DNA from: Acinetobacter sp. | Lineage (GTDB): Bacteria; Pseudomonadota; Gammaproteobacteria; Pseudomonadales; Moraxellaceae | DNA: 6,644 nt | Reading direction: 5' to 3' | Assembly: GCA_030152605.1 (NCBI GenBank) | Contig: JASLJB010000027.1 | Coordinates: 1 to 6,644 of the forward strand | Shown: positions 1 through 6,644 of the stretch, one piece after another | Layout of the letters: the number at the start of each line of letters is the position of its first letter | Numbering within the stretch: the stretch's first letter is position 1 | The notes under the pieces: generated by a model | What the model saw: only the letters and a program-made list of their open reading frames with translations | The model's database searches: none | What the model was told of the DNA's origin: nothing | Translations under genes and position numbers: made by a program

Positions 1-1577
1 AATGCAAACAATACGATACCGACCACTAAACCGGCTAAAGCAATACCCACAGCGGTATATTCAGCTGCATGTACACCTGCTTCAAGCGCTTCTGGAATAT
101 GGAACACGGGGATTTTTGCACTGGTCAATAATTTTTCAACAGGCGCTTTCAATACATAAGCGATACCGGTTGAAAGAACCGCCAAGATCGCCAACGGTGC
201 CCAATACGTTGCACCTTTGATCGCGTGATACGGCGTTTTCTCTGCGCCAAAGAACACCACCCAGATTAAACGGAAGGTATAAATTGAAGTCAGGAATGCC
301 CCTGCTACACCCACCCAGTACAGCGAACCGTACATTGGGATGCTTTGACCTTGTGCCCATACCGCGCCCAAGATGGCATCTTTGGAGAAGAAGCCAATCG
401 TCACAAATGGAATCGCTGCTAGTGCACCACCACCGATGGCAAAACAAGCAAAGAGGAATTTGTTTTTGTAGAACAGACCGCCCATCTTGAAGATGTTTTG
501 TTCGTGATGATAAGCCAAGATGACCGCACCAGAAGACAAGAACAATAACGCCTTAAAGAACGCATGCGCGAGCATGTGGAATAAGCCGGCTTGATACGCC
601 TCAGCACCCACCGCCATAAACATATAACCGAGCTGACTCATGGTTGAGTAAGCCAAGATACGTTTGATGTCGGTTTGTACCAATGCTGCAAAACCTGCCA
701 CCAACAACGTCACCGCACCAGTAATCGAAATGAACCGAAGAACTTCGGGTGCCATTTCAAATACAGTAAACATACGGCTGGTCAAGTAGATCCCTGCTGT
801 CACCATGGTCGCGGCGTGAATCAATGCAGAGACCGGTGTCGGACCCGCCATCGCATCAGCCAACCATGTTTGTAATGGGATTTGTGCAGATTTACCCGCA
901 GCACCCAAGAACAACATCAGTGCAGTCCAGATCGTCAATGATGAACTCAATGTCATCACGCTTGACGCATTGTCGACGATAAAGGCGATATTCAAGGTAC
1001 CAAACTGTTGGAACAACAAGAATAAAGCGATCAAGAGAAATACGTCACCAACACGGGTCACTGTAAACGCTTTGATCGCAGCCATACCATTGGCTGGATT
1101 TTGGTAGTAATAACCAATCAGCAAGTAAGAGCAAAGGCCCACACCTTCCCAACCGAGGAACAATAACGCCAAGTTATCGGCCAAGACCAAGATCAACATG
1201 CTCGCAACGAACAAGTTGAAATAAGAGAAGAAGCGTGCGAAATCCTCTTCACCGCGCATATACCATGCGGCGAAGATATGGATCAGGAAGCCTACGCCAG
1301 TGACCATGCCCATCATCAATAATGATAGACCGTCAAGCTGTAGACTAAAGCCAGGTTCAAAACCACCCACGCTAAACCAAGTCCAAACATGGACGATTTC
1401 AACGGTGGCATTGCTGTTGATAAAGTTTAAGCCAGCGAATAGAGCTGCAAGCGCTGATAAGCCGACTGACCCCACCCCAATAATTGCAGCAACAGTTTCC
1501 GGAAGCTTATTGCGACCAGCTGCAAGGAGTACAAAACCGATGAGGGGTAAAAAGATAGTTAAAACTAATAAACTCAT
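1..1577 (-). CDS. nuoL: NADH-quinone oxidoreductase subunit L (NuoL), 3'-truncated by window edge
   Basis: NuoL is the distal antiporter-like (Mrp-type) subunit of the complex I membrane arm and forms one of its proton channels. My translation from the ATG at 1577-1575 gives 525 residues with no stop before the window edge. The E. coli protein is a little over 600 residues, so roughly the last 90-110 residues, including most of the lateral helix region, are missing. Family motifs are clear: LGWEGVGLCSYLLIG around Glu144, TRVGD with Asp178, GAAGKSAQ with Lys229, ALIHAATM with His254, LFHMLAHAFFKALLF with His334, His338 and Lys342, and GFFSKD with Lys399/Asp400. These are the conserved charged residues of the proton path and key lysines, numbered as in E. 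coli. The protein is very hydrophobic, with many membrane segments. The start overlaps the nuoK stop as ATGA, and the ribosome site is weak, so translation probably depends on coupling to nuoK. No frameshift or internal stop is seen. Confidence 0.97.
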   Translation of the reverse strand, partial: MSLLVLTIFLPLIGFVLLAAGRNKLPETVAAIIGVGSVGLSALAALFAGLNFINSNATVEIVHVWTWFSVGGFEPGFSLQLDGLSLLMMGMVTGVGFLIHIFAAWYMRGEEDFARFFSYFNLFVASMLILVLADNLALLFLGWEGVGLCSYLLIGYYYQNPANGMAAIKAFTVTRVGDVFLLIALFLLFQQFGTLNIAFIVDNASSVMTLSSSLTIWTALMLFLGAAGKSAQIPLQTWLADAMAGPTPVSALIHAATMVTAGIYLTSRMFTVFEMAPEVLRFISITGAVTLLVAGFAALVQTDIKRILAYSTMSQLGYMFMAVGAEAYQAGLFHMLAHAFFKALLFLSSGAVILAYHHEQNIFKMGGLFYKNKFLFACFAIGGGALAAIPFVTIGFFSKDAILGAVWAQGQSIPMYGSLYWVGVAGAFLTSIYTFRLIWVVFFGAEKTPYHAIKGATYWAPLAILAVLSTGIAYVLKAPVEKLLTSAKIPVFHIPEALEAGVHAAEYTAVGIALAGLVVGIVLFA

Positions 1578-1882
1578 CCGCGCATCTCACTAGCAGCATC
1601 CACATCCAGATGATGGAAGCGATGATAAAACTGAAGTACGATCGCAAGACCGATACATGCCTCTGCAGCGGCCAAGGTCAAAATCAAGATAAACATAATC
1701 TGACCATCAGGCTGTGCCCACGCACTTCCTGCAATCACGAATGCCAATGCCGCAGCATTCATCATGATTTCGAGGCTCATTAACATAAATAGTAGATTGC
1801 GTCGCACCATCACACCGTAAAAACCCAGTGCAAAAAGAATGGTGGCAACGATTAAACCGTGTTCTAAAGGAATATTACCCAT
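1574..1882 (-). CDS. nuoK: NADH-quinone oxidoreductase subunit K (NuoK)
   Basis: NuoK is a small inner-membrane subunit of complex I, related to MrpC. It lies between NuoJ and the antiporter-like subunits and contributes to the central charged axis that couples quinone reduction to proton pumping. The product is 102 residues, against about 100 in the family. Three hydrophobic segments are visible at roughly residues 8-25, 28-52 and 62-86. The two conserved membrane glutamates are present: Glu38 in LMSLEIMMNAA and Glu74 in LAAAEACIGLA (E. coli Glu36 and Glu72). The MRRN-like loop is present as MVRRNLLFML. The ATG shares one base with the nuoJ stop (TAATG), and the TGA stop overlaps the nuoL ATG. 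The HRFHHLDVDAASEMRG tail is hydrophilic. Identification is secure from sequence and context. Confidence 0.97.
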   Translation of the reverse strand: MGNIPLEHGLIVATILFALGFYGVMVRRNLLFMLMSLEIMMNAAALAFVIAGSAWAQPDGQIMFILILTLAAAEACIGLAIVLQFYHRFHHLDVDAASEMRG

Positions 1883-2403
1883 TACTGTTTTTCCTCTTCT
1901 GCACCAGGTTCACGCTTGCCCAAGTGGAAGGCGGCAACCAGTGCTGCAAGTAAGATCATGGCAGCAACTTCAACCAATAATAAATATTGAGTAAATAACG
2001 CCTGACCGACTGCTTTAGGTCCGATCACTTCAACACCCATCATGGCACCTGGCACGGTGTGTTCAGATGACAACATCCACACCAACGCCAGACCCAAGAG
2101 GAAGCTCATCAGTGCAGGATAAGCCCATGCATCTGAACGTAGCCATTTGCGCTCTTGGTCAACCGTCTGCTGACCTAAGTTCAGCATCATCACCACAAAC
2201 ACAAACAACACCATAATGGCACCGCAATACACGATCACTTCAAGTGCCGCAGCAAACGGTGCGCCGAGGGTCAGGAACATCCCTGCCACAGCCAATAGAG
2301 AAATAATTAAACTGAGTAAAGCATGTACGGGGTTCGCATTGGTGACAACACGAATAGTCGAAACAATGGCCACAAGTGCCATCACATAAAATGGCCACAT
2401 CAT
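1882..2403 (-). CDS. nuoJ: NADH-quinone oxidoreductase subunit J (NuoJ)
   Basis: NuoJ is an inner-membrane subunit of complex I (ND6 homologue). It packs against NuoH, NuoA and NuoK, and its third helix is implicated in coupling in solved structures. The product is 173 residues, slightly shorter than the E. coli protein (about 184). About five hydrophobic segments are visible (approximately residues 3-20, 26-46, 52-75, 93-112 and 138-161). The conserved third-helix stretch is present: ALEVIVYCGAIMVLFVFVVMML, with Glu55, Tyr59 and Gly61. The C-terminus is short and charged (GKREPGAEEEKQ) and probably exposed to solvent. Two ATGs stand in tandem at 2403-2401 and 2400-2398. I chose the first because a GGAG lies 9 bases upstream of it, and it overlaps the nuoI stop as ATGA. 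Starting at the second would remove only one Met. Confidence 0.96.
   Translation of the reverse strand: MMWPFYVMALVAIVSTIRVVTNANPVHALLSLIISLLAVAGMFLTLGAPFAAALEVIVYCGAIMVLFVFVVMMLNLGQQTVDQERKWLRSDAWAYPALMSFLLGLALVWMLSSEHTVPGAMMGVEVIGPKAVGQALFTQYLLLVEVAAMILLAALVAAFHLGKREPGAEEEKQ
1892..1896 (-). promoter_or_regulatory. Ribosome binding site of nuoK
   Basis: The minus strand reads GAGGA with a 9-base spacer (AAAACAGTA) to the nuoK ATG. It overlaps the glutamate-rich tail codons of nuoJ (EEEKQ). The nuoJ TAA shares its last base with the nuoK ATG. Confidence 0.65.
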
Positions 2404-2936
2404 GGTAATAAGCTCCGTACATCAACAGGTGCACTTTCTTTCTGTGCTTGACCTTTGCCTTTGCCTTCAACTGCCATACCGGCAACGCGGTAGAAGTTGT
2501 AGTCTGGGTATTTACCCGGGCCTGAGATAAGTAAGTTCTCTTTCTCGTAGACCAAGTCCTGACGCACATACTCACCCAATTCAAAATCAGGTGTCATTTG
2601 AATCGCAGTGGTTGGGCAGGCTTCTTCACACATACCGCAGAAAATACAACGTGAGAAGTTGATCCGGAAAAACTCTGGATACCAACGACCGTCTTCTTTT
2701 TCTGCTTTCTGTAATGAAATACAGCCGACTGGACAGGCAACCGCACACAGGTTACAAGCAACACAGCGCTCTTCGCCATCAGGGTCACGTGTCAACACAA
2801 TCCGACCACGGTAACGTGGTGGCACTGGCACTGGCACTTCAGGATATAAAATCGTGTCACGTTTACGCGTCACGTGGGAAAAGACCATCCACAAACTGCG
2901 AACGATAGACCCGAATCCAGCTAGAATTTTATACAT
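2400..2936 (-). CDS. nuoI: NADH-quinone oxidoreductase subunit I (NuoI), 8Fe-ferredoxin type
   Basis: NuoI is the TYKY-type subunit of complex I. It carries tetranuclear clusters N6a and N6b, which pass electrons from the NuoG side toward NuoB and quinone, and it sits at the membrane interface. The product is 178 residues, the normal length. Two ferredoxin motifs are present: Cys58, Cys61, Cys64, Cys68-Pro and Cys97, Cys100, Cys103, Cys107-Pro. In the usual 2x[4Fe-4S] fold, the fourth cysteine of each motif ligates the other cluster. Cys72 is an additional non-ligand cysteine. The N-terminus (residues 1-25) is amphipathic, as expected for the membrane-contacting helix. The family blocks PPRYRGRIVLTRDPDGEERC and GRWYPEFFRINFSRC are intact. 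A Lys/Gly/Gln-rich stretch (residues 157-167) precedes the conserved end DVRSLLP. A strong ribosome site, AAGGAGT, precedes the ATG. nuoH ends 18 bases upstream, and the TGA stop overlaps nuoJ. Confidence 0.98.
   Translation of the reverse strand: MYKILAGFGSIVRSLWMVFSHVTRKRDTILYPEVPVPVPPRYRGRIVLTRDPDGEERCVACNLCAVACPVGCISLQKAEKEDGRWYPEFFRINFSRCIFCGMCEEACPTTAIQMTPDFELGEYVRQDLVYEKENLLISGPGKYPDYNFYRVAGMAVEGKGKGQAQKESAPVDVRSLLP
2413..2416 (-). promoter_or_regulatory. Ribosome binding site of nuoJ (decides between two tandem ATGs)
   Basis: The minus strand reads GGAG, then a 9-base spacer to the first ATG (2403-2401) and 12 bases to the second (2400-2398). The shorter spacing favours the first ATG. 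The site lies within the 3' coding end of nuoI (around its RSLLP codons). Confidence 0.65.
2821..2838 (-). repeat. Three tandem copies of a 6-bp unit inside nuoI
   Basis: The plus strand shows GGCACT three times in a row without mismatch. On the coding strand it gives the Val-Pro repeat of NuoI residues 34-39 (VPVPVP), just before PPRYRGR. The local protein length looks the same as in the E. coli homologue as I remember it, so this is probably codon coincidence and not an expansion. Confidence 0.8.
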
Positions 2937-2941
2937 GGTGT

Positions 2942-2948
2942 ACTCCTT
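2942..2948 (-). promoter_or_regulatory. Ribosome binding site of nuoI
   Basis: The minus strand reads AAGGAGT, with 6 bases between GGAG and the nuoI ATG. It is the strongest Shine-Dalgarno match in the window. It sits in the 18-base gap between nuoH and nuoI, the only gap here large enough to hold a complete site. It supports the ATG at 2936-2934 as the start. Confidence 0.88.
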
Positions 2949-2954
2949 GCTGTC

Positions 2955-3971
2955 CTAGGCCGCTTGATTCAAAAGAATCACAGCACCTGTTACCAAAAGG
3001 TTAACGAGTGCCAGTGGCAAACATACTTTCCAACCAAAGTTCATGACTTGGTCATACCGAGGGCGCATTAAAGAACCACGCGCTAAGATAAACATCATTA
3101 CAAAAAACAGGGTTTTGACGATGAACCAAAACGCAGGTGGGATAAAGCTAATTTCAAGGTTAAACGGCGCTAACCAACCACCAAAGAACAAGGTCACGAT
3201 CAATGAAGAGATCAAGACGATGTTGACGTATTCAGCAACGAAGAACATGCCCCATTTCATCCCGCCGTACTCGACGTGATAACCTTCAGCCAATTCTTGC
3301 TCAGCTTCAGGTTGGTCAAATGGATGACGATGCGTCACCGCAACACCGGCCACCACAAAGATCAAGAAACCCAAGAACTGTGGAATGATGAACCAAACAT
3401 CACGTTGTGCTTCAACGATATCGCGAAGGTTAAATGAACCTGCGATCGCCACCACACCCATCAACGAAATCCCCAAGAACACTTCATAAGAAATGGTTTG
3501 AGCCGCTGAACGTAGACCACCTAAAAGTGCGTATTTGTTATTTGATGACCAACCACCGAATAACACCGCGTATACCGCGATGCCGGCCATGGCCATAAAG
3601 AACAACAGACCGATGCTCATGTCCGCCACACCCATGGTTGGGCTGACTGGAATCACCAGGAAGGACAGCACCGCAGTCGCCATCGCGACGGCTGGTGCTA
3701 AACGGAAGGTCAATTTATCCGCAAATTTTGGTGTCCAGTCCTCTTTGAACATGATCTTGAGCATGTCGGCGACGATTTGGAACATCCCGCCAGGACCGAC
3801 ACGGTTTGGGCCGTAACGGTCTTGCCAGAGTGCCAACAAGCGACGCTCAATAAAAGACATCAATGCCGCAAATAGCACCACCACCAACAGGATCACAATT
3901 GCTTGGATCACCGCATAAGCGACTGGCCAATCTTGCGCCCAAGTGGGTAGCGCACGAATCGTTTCATTCAT
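2955..3971 (-). CDS. nuoH: NADH-quinone oxidoreductase subunit H (NuoH)
   Basis: NuoH (ND1 homologue) anchors the peripheral arm of complex I to the membrane, forms much of the quinone-access chamber and begins the proton-coupling charge axis. The product is 338 residues; E. coli NuoH is about 325. Conserved elements in order are: SFIERRLLALWQDRYGPNRVGPGG (residues 39-62), KEDWTPK (76-82), GGWSSNNKYALLGGLRSAAQTISYE (139-163), and the quinone-site loop PFDQPEAEQELAEGYHVEYGGMKWGMFFVAEY (217-248) with its run of glutamates. After these come GSLMRPRYDQVMNFGWK (299-315) and a final hydrophobic segment. About eight membrane segments are visible. The segment after GGW (residues 267-280, LAPFNLEISFIPPA) looks longer than in the E. 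coli protein as I remember it. The ATG lies 2 bases past the nuoG stop, and its AGGAG is inside the last nuoG codons. The stop codon is TAG. Confidence 0.98.
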   Translation of the reverse strand: MNETIRALPTWAQDWPVAYAVIQAIVILLVVVLFAALMSFIERRLLALWQDRYGPNRVGPGGMFQIVADMLKIMFKEDWTPKFADKLTFRLAPAVAMATAVLSFLVIPVSPTMGVADMSIGLLFFMAMAGIAVYAVLFGGWSSNNKYALLGGLRSAAQTISYEVFLGISLMGVVAIAGSFNLRDIVEAQRDVWFIIPQFLGFLIFVVAGVAVTHRHPFDQPEAEQELAEGYHVEYGGMKWGMFFVAEYVNIVLISSLIVTLFFGGWLAPFNLEISFIPPAFWFIVKTLFFVMMFILARGSLMRPRYDQVMNFGWKVCLPLALVNLLVTGAVILLNQAA

Positions 3972-3973
3972 GA

Positions 3974-6644
3974 TTACGCTCCTACCGCAACGGAAACAGG
4001 CTCAGCAAGAGAAATCGTTGCTGCTTGACCAATCGGATAGCCGATATAACCTGTCGGTAAATATTCAATCACTTGAACAGGAAGACTGATGGTGGTTTTG
4101 CCAGATTGGATGCTGATGTGCTGACCGTCTTGAACGTTCAAGCGTGCTGCATCTTGTGAACCCATTGCAAAAGCGGCAGTCGGAATACGACTTTCCATGG
4201 CCGGTGTCTTGATCGTAAATTCGCCTGAAGCAAAGATATGATGCATCGGCACCAAACGGAAACTGTCTGCGTTGACCACAACAGCGGCTGGACTAACAAA
4301 GCTACGTGCAGGACGTTTGGCCAAACGGTCAAACAAACGAATCCCCGCATCGCCGCCTTTGAGGTGACCACCGACTTCATCTTGGTATTTGTTCCAAGAC
4401 TGTGGTGAGTTCCAACCTGGCGCCCATGCAAATGGTACGAGAGAAGCAGATTTCTGCGAACCCACAAAACCTTCCATTGAGAAGGTTAATGCAGAGTCGT
4501 GATCGACCGGTTGCATTGGCTCATGTACAGAAATCTTGGCACGCATCGCAGTACGACCTGAGTAACGACGTGGTTCACGGGCGATTTTCAAGCCATGAAC
4601 ACGGTAACCGGCATCTGGTGCAACATCTTGAATCGCTTCAAGTGCAGGCACTTGACGTACCACAGATTCGATCACGTCATCCAATAGAGTCCACGAGATC
4701 GCTTTGCCTTGCACGCCAGTTTCAATAGCATGCAACCAGCGCCAAGATTCTTTGATGGCGTATTCTGGTTTGTAGTAGCTTGGATCGTAAACTTGGTAAT
4801 AACGCTGTGCACGACCTTCTTGGCTGACCACCGTACCATCGCCTTCAGCAAAGCTGGCTGCAGAAAGGACGATTGAGGCTTTGGCCACAGTCGCTGTCGC
4901 AGAATGATCCAGCACGATCACATCTTTGGCTTTGGCAAACGCTGCATCGACTTGATCACTTGGGAGGCGACGATAAAGATCGTTTTCCACCACCACGATC
5001 GCATCATAATCTTGCGCAAAGGCTTGTTCTAAGCTTTGACCACCGAACAAGGCCAAGCCCATCGAGTTCACTTCAGGTACAGTCAGGCTTAAGCCCGCAT
5101 GTTGACCCAAGTTCAATGCCACTTGTGCCGCAGCTTCCATGATCGCTGGATCTTGTAAGCTGGTGCCCGAGATAATTAACGGTTTTTTCGCCGCTTTTAA
5201 AGTTTCTGCAATTTGAGCTGCAAAAGCTTTGGCATCATCATCTAGACCATGCACATTTTCGCCGCTCAAAGCTGCTGCAACCGCAAAGCCTAAACGCGCG
5301 ATATCGTTTGGAGAGGCAACCACTTCACCTATTGCCACATCCGCCAAACGCGTTTGCGTTGCAGCCAAGATGTAGATCGGTGAATTGACGTCCTGACCGA
5401 TACGTTTGACCGGCTCAGCCAACCACTCTTGAGTACGACGATCCGCAGCCATTTGTTTGGCTTTGTTTTTCGCCGCTTGACGTACAGACAAGGCCATACG
5501 TGGCGCAGTTTGGGTCAAGTCTTCACCCAGGATCAACACCGCATCATAGCTTTCGATTTCACGCATGTTCGGGTTATAAATCCCTTCGGTTTGCATGATC
5601 GATGCTGCGAGCTCAACTAGGTTTTGCTCTTTTTGCGACATTCCAGTGCTGTAATGGTCTTGGCCAACCAACTCACGTAAAGCAAAGTTTGATTCAAGTG
5701 AGGCACGTGGTGAACCAATGCCGAGCACTTTTTTGCCTTGTAATTTGTCAATCACTGTATCGAGTGCTGCATCCACAGACAAAGTGCTGACACTGGTGCC
5801 ATTTTGTAACTGCGGTTGACGTGGACGATCTGCACGGTTGATATAACCGGTGCCAAAACGACCTTTGTCACACAAGAAGTATTGGTTTACTTCACCGTTG
5901 AAACGGTTTTCTACGCGACGTAGTTCACCATAGCGTTCACCCGGAGAGATGTTACACCCTGAAGAACAGCCTTGGCAGACGCTTGGCGCATACTGCATGT
6001 CCCATTTACGGTTATAACGTTCTGAGTGAGTTTTGTCGGTGAATACACCTGTCGGACACACTTCAGTCAAGTTACCTGAGAATTCAGACTCTAAAGTGCC
6101 TGACTCTGGACGACCAAAGTAAACCCGTGACGCGTTGCCATAAACACCGAAGTCTGTACCGCCGGCATAGTCGTTGTAATAACGAACACAACGGTAGCAC
6201 GCGATACAACGGTTCATCTCATGCGAGATAAACGAACCGAGTTCTTGGTTGTGATGGGTACGCTTGGTAAAGCGATAGCGACGACGATCGTGCTGCGTCA
6301 TCACCGTCATATCTTGTAAATGACAGTGCCCACCCTCTTCACAGACTGGACAGTCGTGTGGGTGGTTAGTCATCAAGAATTCAACGATCGAGGCACGAAA
6401 ATCAACTGCTTCTTTGTCTTCAATCGAAATAAAGGTGTTGTCGCTTGCAGGCGTCATACACGACATGACCAAACGGCCACGGGTATCATCTGCATTGGCG
6501 TACTGGGTCACTGCACATTGACGGCAAGAACCCACAGAACCTAAAGACGGATGCCAACAAAAATAGGGGATGTCGATGCCGAGGCTGAGACATGCTTGGA
6601 GCAAGTTCTCTGAGCCATTGACTTCATACGATTTTCCATCGACA
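3974..6644 (-). CDS. nuoG: NADH-quinone oxidoreductase subunit G (NuoG), 5' end cut by window edge
   Basis: NuoG is the largest peripheral-arm subunit of complex I and relays electrons from the NuoE/NuoF NADH module toward NuoI. The reading frame is open to the window edge. It gives 889 visible residues, beginning VDGKSYEVNGSENLLQACLS, so probably only about 5-6 N-terminal residues are missing. A TTG at 6604 is an internal Leu, not the start: the 13 codons upstream belong to the ferredoxin fold. In visible-residue numbering, the [2Fe-2S] ligands are Cys29, Cys40, Cys43 and Cys62. The His-ligated N5 cluster uses His94, Cys98, Cys101 and Cys107. A further [4Fe-4S] set is Cys146, Cys149, Cys152 and Cys196. 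The N7-type set is Cys223, Cys226, Cys230 and Cys258. From about residue 270 the protein is a molybdopterin-oxidoreductase-like domain that binds no Mo cofactor in known NuoG. A C-terminal beta-rich domain (about 790-889) follows. Total length is close to the roughly 900 typical of this type. The stop is TAA. Confidence 0.98.
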   Translation of the reverse strand, partial: VDGKSYEVNGSENLLQACLSLGIDIPYFCWHPSLGSVGSCRQCAVTQYANADDTRGRLVMSCMTPASDNTFISIEDKEAVDFRASIVEFLMTNHPHDCPVCEEGGHCHLQDMTVMTQHDRRRYRFTKRTHHNQELGSFISHEMNRCIACYRCVRYYNDYAGGTDFGVYGNASRVYFGRPESGTLESEFSGNLTEVCPTGVFTDKTHSERYNRKWDMQYAPSVCQGCSSGCNISPGERYGELRRVENRFNGEVNQYFLCDKGRFGTGYINRADRPRQPQLQNGTSVSTLSVDAALDTVIDKLQGKKVLGIGSPRASLESNFALRELVGQDHYSTGMSQKEQNLVELAASIMQTEGIYNPNMREIESYDAVLILGEDLTQTAPRMALSVRQAAKNKAKQMAADRRTQEWLAEPVKRIGQDVNSPIYILAATQTRLADVAIGEVVASPNDIARLGFAVAAALSGENVHGLDDDAKAFAAQIAETLKAAKKPLIISGTSLQDPAIMEAAAQVALNLGQHAGLSLTVPEVNSMGLALFGGQSLEQAFAQDYDAIVVVENDLYRRLPSDQVDAAFAKAKDVIVLDHSATATVAKASIVLSAASFAEGDGTVVSQEGRAQRYYQVYDPSYYKPEYAIKESWRWLHAIETGVQGKAISWTLLDDVIESVVRQVPALEAIQDVAPDAGYRVHGLKIAREPRRYSGRTAMRAKISVHEPMQPVDHDSALTFSMEGFVGSQKSASLVPFAWAPGWNSPQSWNKYQDEVGGHLKGGDAGIRLFDRLAKRPARSFVSPAAVVVNADSFRLVPMHHIFASGEFTIKTPAMESRIPTAAFAMGSQDAARLNVQDGQHISIQSGKTTISLPVQVIEYLPTGYIGYPIGQAATISLAEPVSVAVGA
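3979..3983 (-). promoter_or_regulatory. Ribosome binding site of nuoH
   Basis: The minus strand reads AGGAG followed by a 7-base spacer (CGTAATC) and the nuoH ATG. The site lies inside the last two sense codons of nuoG (GGA GCG), and the nuoG TAA stop falls within the spacer. Ribosomes ending nuoG therefore terminate directly on the nuoH initiation region. Confidence 0.85.

Noticed and set aside
562..575. Near-palindromic CATGCGCGAGCATG, a possible protein-binding site
   Set aside because: It encodes the conserved HMLAHAF motif of NuoL, so the symmetry is explained by coding constraint.
735..748. Inverted repeat CCGAAG-AA-CTTCGG, a possible hairpin or terminator
   Set aside because: The loop of two bases is too tight for a stable hairpin, no T-run follows on either strand, and it sits inside the nuoL coding frame (PEVLRF).
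1300..1593. 97-residue plus-strand open frame opposite the nuoL 5' end
   Set aside because: It lies wholly antisense to the intact, strongly conserved nuoL frame. Its translation shows no recognisable domain and its composition looks like a reverse-strand shadow.
2240..2584. 114-residue minus-strand frame across the nuoI/nuoJ junction
   Set aside because: It is out of frame with both NuoI and NuoJ, whose conserved sequences fully account for this DNA.
3535..3816. 93-residue plus-strand open frame opposite nuoH
   Set aside because: It is antisense to the conserved NuoH core. The opposite-strand coding constraint explains the open frame, and I saw no separate motif.
4402..4728. 108-residue plus-strand open frame opposite nuoG
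   Set aside because: It is a shadow of the uninterrupted nuoG frame. I see no recognisable protein family in it and no upstream ribosome site worth noting.
1..6644. Search for a novel system, mobile element, CRISPR array, RNA gene or inserted accessory gene
   Set aside because: Six adjoining complex I genes in canonical order occupy essentially the whole window, with a largest gap of 18 bp. I saw no frame interruption, foreign insertion, long repeat or compositional break.

Overview
The window is a 6.6 kb internal slice of a bacterial nuo operon, which encodes the proton-pumping NADH:quinone oxidoreductase (respiratory complex I, NDH-1). All genes lie on the minus strand, so transcription runs from position 6644 toward position 1. 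In that direction the order is nuoG (5' end cut by the window edge), nuoH, nuoI, nuoJ, nuoK, nuoL (3' end cut by the window edge). This is the canonical proteobacterial order. nuoA-F are expected upstream of position 6644 and nuoM/nuoN downstream of position 1, but neither group is visible here.

The proteins resemble gammaproteobacterial complex I throughout. NuoI carries the RYRGRIVLTRDPDGEER block and ends in DVRSLLP. NuoH carries PFDQPEAEQELAEGYH. NuoL key-residue numbering coincides with that of E. coli. The base composition is moderate (mid-40s % G+C by eye). From remembered family sequences, the NuoG N-terminus and overall make-up fit Acinetobacter or another member of the Moraxellaceae best. 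That assignment is an inference and has not been tested by a search.

Region by region: 6644-3974 encodes NuoG, the large peripheral-arm Fe-S subunit, with ligands for four clusters including the extra N7 cluster. 3971-2955 encodes NuoH, the membrane subunit at the quinone entry site. 2936-2400 encodes NuoI, which carries two 4Fe-4S clusters near the quinone. 2403-1882 and 1882-1574 encode the small membrane subunits NuoJ and NuoK. 1577-1 encodes the first 525 residues of NuoL, the distal antiporter-like pump subunit. NuoG and NuoI carry electrons from the NADH side toward quinone; NuoH, J, K and L belong to the membrane arm that couples this to proton translocation.

Packing is very tight. 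The only intergenic gaps are 2 bp (nuoG-nuoH) and 18 bp (nuoH-nuoI). The other junctions overlap by 4, 1 and 4 bases, which suggests translational coupling. There is no non-coding stretch long enough to hold a promoter, terminator, RNA gene, mobile element or CRISPR array, and I saw none. I found no evidence of an undescribed system: this is an intact, conserved housekeeping locus, and the findings below are small-scale points.
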